A DNA stretch of 33,910 nt from Prevotella sp. (GTDB taxonomy: Bacteria; Bacteroidota; Bacteroidia; Bacteroidales; Bacteroidaceae), in NCBI GenBank assembly GCA_022771625.1, contig JALFCW010000024.1, positions 1-33,910 on the forward strand, read 5' to 3'. Positions 30,886 through 33,910 of this stretch are shown one piece after another (the first letter of the stretch is position 1; each line of letters opens with the position of its first letter). A program made the position numbers and the translations under genes. The notes beneath the pieces are model-generated. The model did no database searches. It was not told where the DNA came from and saw only the letters and a list, made by a program, of their open reading frames with translations.

Positions 30886-31656
30886 ATGTTAGTGGCAATA
30901 ATTATCATTATCAGTATTGCATGTTCAGTATGTATTCTTCGAATGCGTACTATGCAGGAGCAGATTGAGGACATGAAGAAGGAAAACTCTGTTAAGGCTG
31001 CATTCCTTACAAAATTCAGTAAGGAACTCGACAATCCCTTGCGCAACATCAATAAGCAAGCGGAGATTATCACTCGCCCCGACCTCTATCTATCCAAGAC
31101 GGAGAAAAAAATGATTTACGACCAAATAACATACAACACCAACCTTATCACAACCTTCATCGACGAATGTTGTTTCCTCTCAGGTAGCGGCAAGGGACGC
31201 GAGGTGAAAAAGGAGAAATTCAGTCCCAACGTGCTCTGTGCAAAATGTATTGACACCATACAAATGAGTATGGACAAGGACGACAAACTGAAAATTGTGT
31301 TTAATAGAGAGATTGAAGATACCGATCATGCATTTTCCGACCCACGCATCGTAGAACTTATCCTCGACGAATTACTTCTCAACTCCTGTCGGTTCTCAAC
31401 AGACAGATTCATACGCGTAACTACCCGTCACACTGATATTGGCGACAGATTCATGATAATTGTCGAAGATTATGGTTCTAGCATCCCTAAAGAACGTATT
31501 CCTTATCTTTTCCATTGGTTTGACAAACCAGAGGATGCAAAGGATGATGCCGAGATTGACCTCAGCATCATATTCAAGCTTGCGCTAAAAATTGACGGAT
31601 ACCTTGAGTACGACCAGTCATATACTCAAGGTACCCGCATGAAACTTATCTTCTAA
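30886..31656 (+). CDS. Membrane-anchored degenerate histidine kinase (pseudokinase)
   Basis: A 256-residue protein built like a short sensor kinase: one N-terminal membrane helix (2-19), a coiled segment, a HisKA-like helix and an ATPase-like C-terminus. The H-box is broken: the phosphoacceptor histidine, expected in a S-H-E-L-x-x-P-L setting, is K46 (SKELDNPL). The N-box keeps N166 (DELLLNSCRF), but the G1 box reads VEDYGSSIP and the G2 glycines have been lost (DAEIDLSII). It therefore lacks the residues for autophosphorylation, and probably binds ATP poorly. It may act as an inhibitor or scaffold for another kinase; the hybrid kinase encoded at 18703-20430 has a similar short anchor. Assignment is from fold and motif alignment by eye. 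Confidence 0.75.
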   Translation: MLVAIIIIISIACSVCILRMRTMQEQIEDMKKENSVKAAFLTKFSKELDNPLRNINKQAEIITRPDLYLSKTEKKMIYDQITYNTNLITTFIDECCFLSGSGKGREVKKEKFSPNVLCAKCIDTIQMSMDKDDKLKIVFNREIEDTDHAFSDPRIVELILDELLLNSCRFSTDRFIRVTTRHTDIGDRFMIIVEDYGSSIPKERIPYLFHWFDKPEDAKDDAEIDLSIIFKLALKIDGYLEYDQSYTQGTRMKLIF

Positions 31657-31670
31657 GTCTTTATCCTATT

Positions 31671-33023
31671 TTACCCCATATCCCTATCCAGTCGATTGAG
31701 CCAAAGGTATTTGTGAGTTTCCTTCACAAGCACTCCACTAAGGAATACGAGCGACAGAAGATTAGGGATAGCCATCATTGCGTTCATACAGTCTGCTATA
31801 TTCCACACTAATGTCAGATTGATAATGCTGCCCACATATACCGACAATATGTATATGATACGATAAGCCAACATCCATTTCTTTCCCTTTAGATATTCCA
31901 CTGCCCTCTCGCCGTAATAGCACCAACCGATGGCAGTGCTGAATGCAAATGTGACAAGGCCTATAGACAACATTGGCGTTCCGATGAATGGAATCTTGCC
32001 AAAGGCATCCTTCGTCAGAGTGGCTCCGTTACTATAGTCGATGTCGGGATAGGCAATAATACTCGACACGATCACCAGTCCTGTCATCGCACATATCACT
32101 ACAGTGTCCCAGAATGTGCCCGACGATGACACCAAGGCCTGACGTACAGGATTACGTGTCTGTGCAGCTGCTGCCACAATAGGTGCCGAACCCAATCCCG
32201 ACTCATTTGAGAAGAGTCCGCGGGCTATTCCATATCTTGCAGCCATCATCACCGATGAACCCACAAAACCACCACCAGCAGCCTCGGGCGAAAATGCAGA
32301 AACACATATAAGTTTGACTGCCGGCCAAAGATACTCACCATTCATTATGAGAATCAGAATACATCCCACAACATAGAAAAGAGCCATAAAAGGCACTAAA
32401 AGCTCGCACACCTTAGCGATCGACTTGACACCTCCAAAGACAACTGCTGCCAATAGACCGCATACCACAAGACCTGTGATCCACTGCGGCACACCGTATG
32501 TCTCAAATGTCATCACCGACATGGCATTTGCCTGCACTGTACTGCCAATACCGAATGAGGCCATCGCTGTGAAAAAGGCAAAGAGTACTGCCATCTTCTT
32601 CCATCCCAATCCGCGTTCAAGGGCATACATTGGGCCGCCCAACATTCTGCCGTCACCAGTTTTCACCCTATATTTTATGGCAAGCAATCCCTCGGAATAT
32701 TTCGTAGCGATACCGAATACTCCCGTTAGCCAACACCATAAAACAGCTCCAGGCCCTCCCAATGCAATGGCTGTTGCCACACCAATGATATTACCCGTAC
32801 CGATGGTGGCTGCCAATGCTGTGGCGAGTGAGGCAAACTGCGACACATCGCCTGTAGCGCCTGGGTCACGTTTCACCGACAACTTTATTGCAGTGAATAT
32901 CTTGCGCTGCGGGAATTTCAGGCGGATGGTGAGAAACAAGTGGGTGCCAAGTAGCATTATCATCATCGGCCATCCCCACAGTGCTGAACTAATCTCTGAA
33001 AAAAAATGGTTTATTGTTTCCAT
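31671..33023 (-). CDS. Alanine/glycine:cation symporter (AGCS family)
   Basis: A 450-residue membrane protein with about 11 transmembrane helices. Family motifs are clear: the N-terminal GTHLFLTIRLKFPQ, FASLATALAATIGTGNIIGVATAIALGGPGA (the substrate and sodium region), GRMLGGPMYALERGLG, and ARGLFSNESGLGSAPIVAAAAQTRNPVRQALVSSSGTF. It takes up alanine or glycine with sodium. It lies 15 bases downstream of the DUF4230 gene and converges, 14 bases apart, on the degenerate kinase gene. No terminator is evident in that space. Confidence 0.95.
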   Translation of the reverse strand: METINHFFSEISSALWGWPMMIMLLGTHLFLTIRLKFPQRKIFTAIKLSVKRDPGATGDVSQFASLATALAATIGTGNIIGVATAIALGGPGAVLWCWLTGVFGIATKYSEGLLAIKYRVKTGDGRMLGGPMYALERGLGWKKMAVLFAFFTAMASFGIGSTVQANAMSVMTFETYGVPQWITGLVVCGLLAAVVFGGVKSIAKVCELLVPFMALFYVVGCILILIMNGEYLWPAVKLICVSAFSPEAAGGGFVGSSVMMAARYGIARGLFSNESGLGSAPIVAAAAQTRNPVRQALVSSSGTFWDTVVICAMTGLVIVSSIIAYPDIDYSNGATLTKDAFGKIPFIGTPMLSIGLVTFAFSTAIGWCYYGERAVEYLKGKKWMLAYRIIYILSVYVGSIINLTLVWNIADCMNAMMAIPNLLSLVFLSGVLVKETHKYLWLNRLDRDMG

Positions 33024-33038
33024 GTTACCTATAAAATA

Positions 33039-33647
33039 TTATTGTGTTTGTGTATTCTTTTTGTCAAATTTCACTATCACTGTCCTAAAGCCTAAACTTC
33101 TCATAATATTCTGCATCTGAGTCTCGGCATTTATCTCTGCCGTGCGAATATTCTTTGGTGTCAAACAGTTTCTCTTCATAAGGGAATATGCTCGGCGATA
33201 CATTGCCTCACGGTCTGCAGCCGTCCACTTACCTGTTTCATAAAAAGATTTCGTGCGTGCCTCGTCGATAAAGTCATTGTCGAGCAATTCCACCTGTGGC
33301 ATAGTCACCGTCACCGAATCCCCCACAGCCTCTATCCACCTCGCCCCCACCTTGTGCATATTCACTCCGAGGCTCAATTGACCGTAATATATCCTCACCA
33401 GATGATCATCTATGAATATTCCTTTCCTTATAGTATCCACCATTTCCTCATCGGCGATGGATAGAAACTCCCACTCACCAATAGATTTTATCGACTGCAC
33501 CACCTCGGGAGTGATGTCGATTTTGTTATCGCTCACCACCTCCAACGAAGCATCCTTAACCTCGCTTACCAATCGCCACACGAGCCCTGCGACCACAATC
33601 ACAGCCACAAGTCCCAATGTCACATATATCTTAGTCCACGTCTTCAT
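33039..33647 (-). CDS. DUF4230 protein
   Basis: A 202-residue protein with one N-terminal membrane helix (8-25) and a periplasmic domain that matches DUF4230: IGEWEFLSIADEE (56-68), YYGQLSLGVNM and ARWIEAVGDSVTVTMPQVELLDNDFIDEARTKSFYE. The domain is found in Bacteroidales and Firmicutes with no assigned function. The gene overlaps the upstream partial gene by 17 bases and the symporter follows at 15 bases, indicating an operon; any functional link is unknown. Confidence 0.85.
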   Translation of the reverse strand: MKTWTKIYVTLGLVAVIVVAGLVWRLVSEVKDASLEVVSDNKIDITPEVVQSIKSIGEWEFLSIADEEMVDTIRKGIFIDDHLVRIYYGQLSLGVNMHKVGARWIEAVGDSVTVTMPQVELLDNDFIDEARTKSFYETGKWTAADREAMYRRAYSLMKRNCLTPKNIRTAEINAETQMQNIMRSLGFRTVIVKFDKKNTQTQ

Positions 33648-33910
33648 TCCTAATTCCTAATTCCTCATTCCTAAGTTCAATCGTAATCATCTTCTCGTCA
33701 TATCCCATTTTCACAATCATGGGAATAAGTATCTTTGCTGCATTTACGGCAGCAGTTTCCTTAATGTCAAGACGCGGGATGGAATTGACAACCGACTGTC
33801 GGCCTTGTTTTTCGAATTCCGCCATCTCCTCGTCGGTAAATCTGGAGCGCATCAGCGACACATATTCCTTTATACCGGATTGGTCTATCTTACTGCTCGT
33901 AACTGCTACT
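33631..33910 (-). CDS. Partial gene at the right edge (C-terminal part only)
   Basis: The frame is open to the window edge. The visible part, at least 92 residues, contains IKEYVSLMRSRFTDEEMAEF, SIPRLDIKETAAVNAAKILIPMIVKMGYDEK and a charged end ELRNEELGIRNEDVD encoded by the GAATGAGG-like repeats. The GTG at 33861 is probably internal because the frame continues through the previous 49 bases without a stop. I do not recognise the family. Its stop overlaps the DUF4230 start by 17 bases. Confidence 0.65.
   Translation of the reverse strand, partial: VAVTSSKIDQSGIKEYVSLMRSRFTDEEMAEFEKQGRQSVVNSIPRLDIKETAAVNAAKILIPMIVKMGYDEKMITIELRNEELGIRNEDVD
33642..33680. repeat. Imperfect heptamer repeats at an operon junction
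   Basis: On the plus strand ATTCCTA / ATTCCTA / ATTCCTC / ATTCCTA run head to tail, forming the last residues of the upstream gene and the start region of DUF4230. Confidence 0.7.

Noticed and set aside
1..33910. Insertion sequences, integrases or attachment sites bounding the accessory left part
   Set aside because: No transposase or integrase frame and no tRNA are present; the left end of the accessory region lies outside the window.

Overview
The window looks like chromosome of a Bacteroidales bacterium, most likely in the Prevotella/Segatella group. Three things point that way: promoters of the Bacteroidetes type (TTTG, about 19-20 bases, then TAnnTTTG, often continuing into GCA) sit in front of most transcription units; protein variants are typical of the phylum (HtpG with a charged C-terminal insert, Mrp without CxxC, cysteine-free L31, DUF4230, GtxA-free Bcp/Gpx forms); and few genes have strong Shine-Dalgarno sites. 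This placement is inference from protein and promoter style. I see no rRNA, tRNA, CRISPR array, insertion sequence or integrase.

Bases 1-6300 are accessory in character. A nucleotidyltransferase/HEPN toxin-antitoxin pair (+ strand) converges, across a stretch with two strong hairpins, on a three-gene minus-strand operon: an EcoRI-type adenine methyltransferase, a DUF262-HNH nuclease overlapping it by 4 bases, and 33 bases further a WG-repeat lipoprotein ending in a trypsin-like protease. This operon has a convincing promoter about 340 bases upstream of its first start codon. The long leader folds, on the minus strand only, into a branched structure that can use G-U pairs, and ends in a second hairpin beside the start codon. 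Divergent from it, a strong promoter drives an internally deleted DUF4160 remnant and an intact DUF2442 gene.

Bases 6300-18800 are mostly housekeeping on the + strand: a secreted beta-helix protein, a fluoride channel (crcB), a prolyl-tRNA editing protein, htpG behind a sigma-54-like promoter, mrp, then (minus strand) a small secreted protein and a polyprenol-phosphate sugar synthase, then mfd and a sodium:solute symporter. The symporter gene overlaps tail to tail with a hybrid histidine kinase/AraC regulator.

Bases 20400-26350 hold a candidate short transcript ending in a good terminator, a minimal HAD protein, a redox operon (glutathione-peroxidase-like protein and thioredoxin reductase), ribosomal protein L31, an operon of a DUF308 membrane protein, uridine kinase and a secreted endonuclease/exonuclease/phosphatase-fold protein, and a histidine phosphatase.

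Bases 26350-33910 hold a secreted arginine/asparagine heptad-repeat protein, a small lipoprotein, a sugar transferase with Bcp peroxiredoxin, a HAD phosphatase with the tRNA methyltransferase TrmO, a membrane-anchored degenerate histidine kinase, an alanine/glycine:cation symporter, a DUF4230 protein and a partial gene at the right edge. The items most worth a second look are the methyltransferase/DUF262-HNH/protease operon with its structured leader, the DUF4160 deletion, the sigma-54 site before htpG, and the degenerate kinase.
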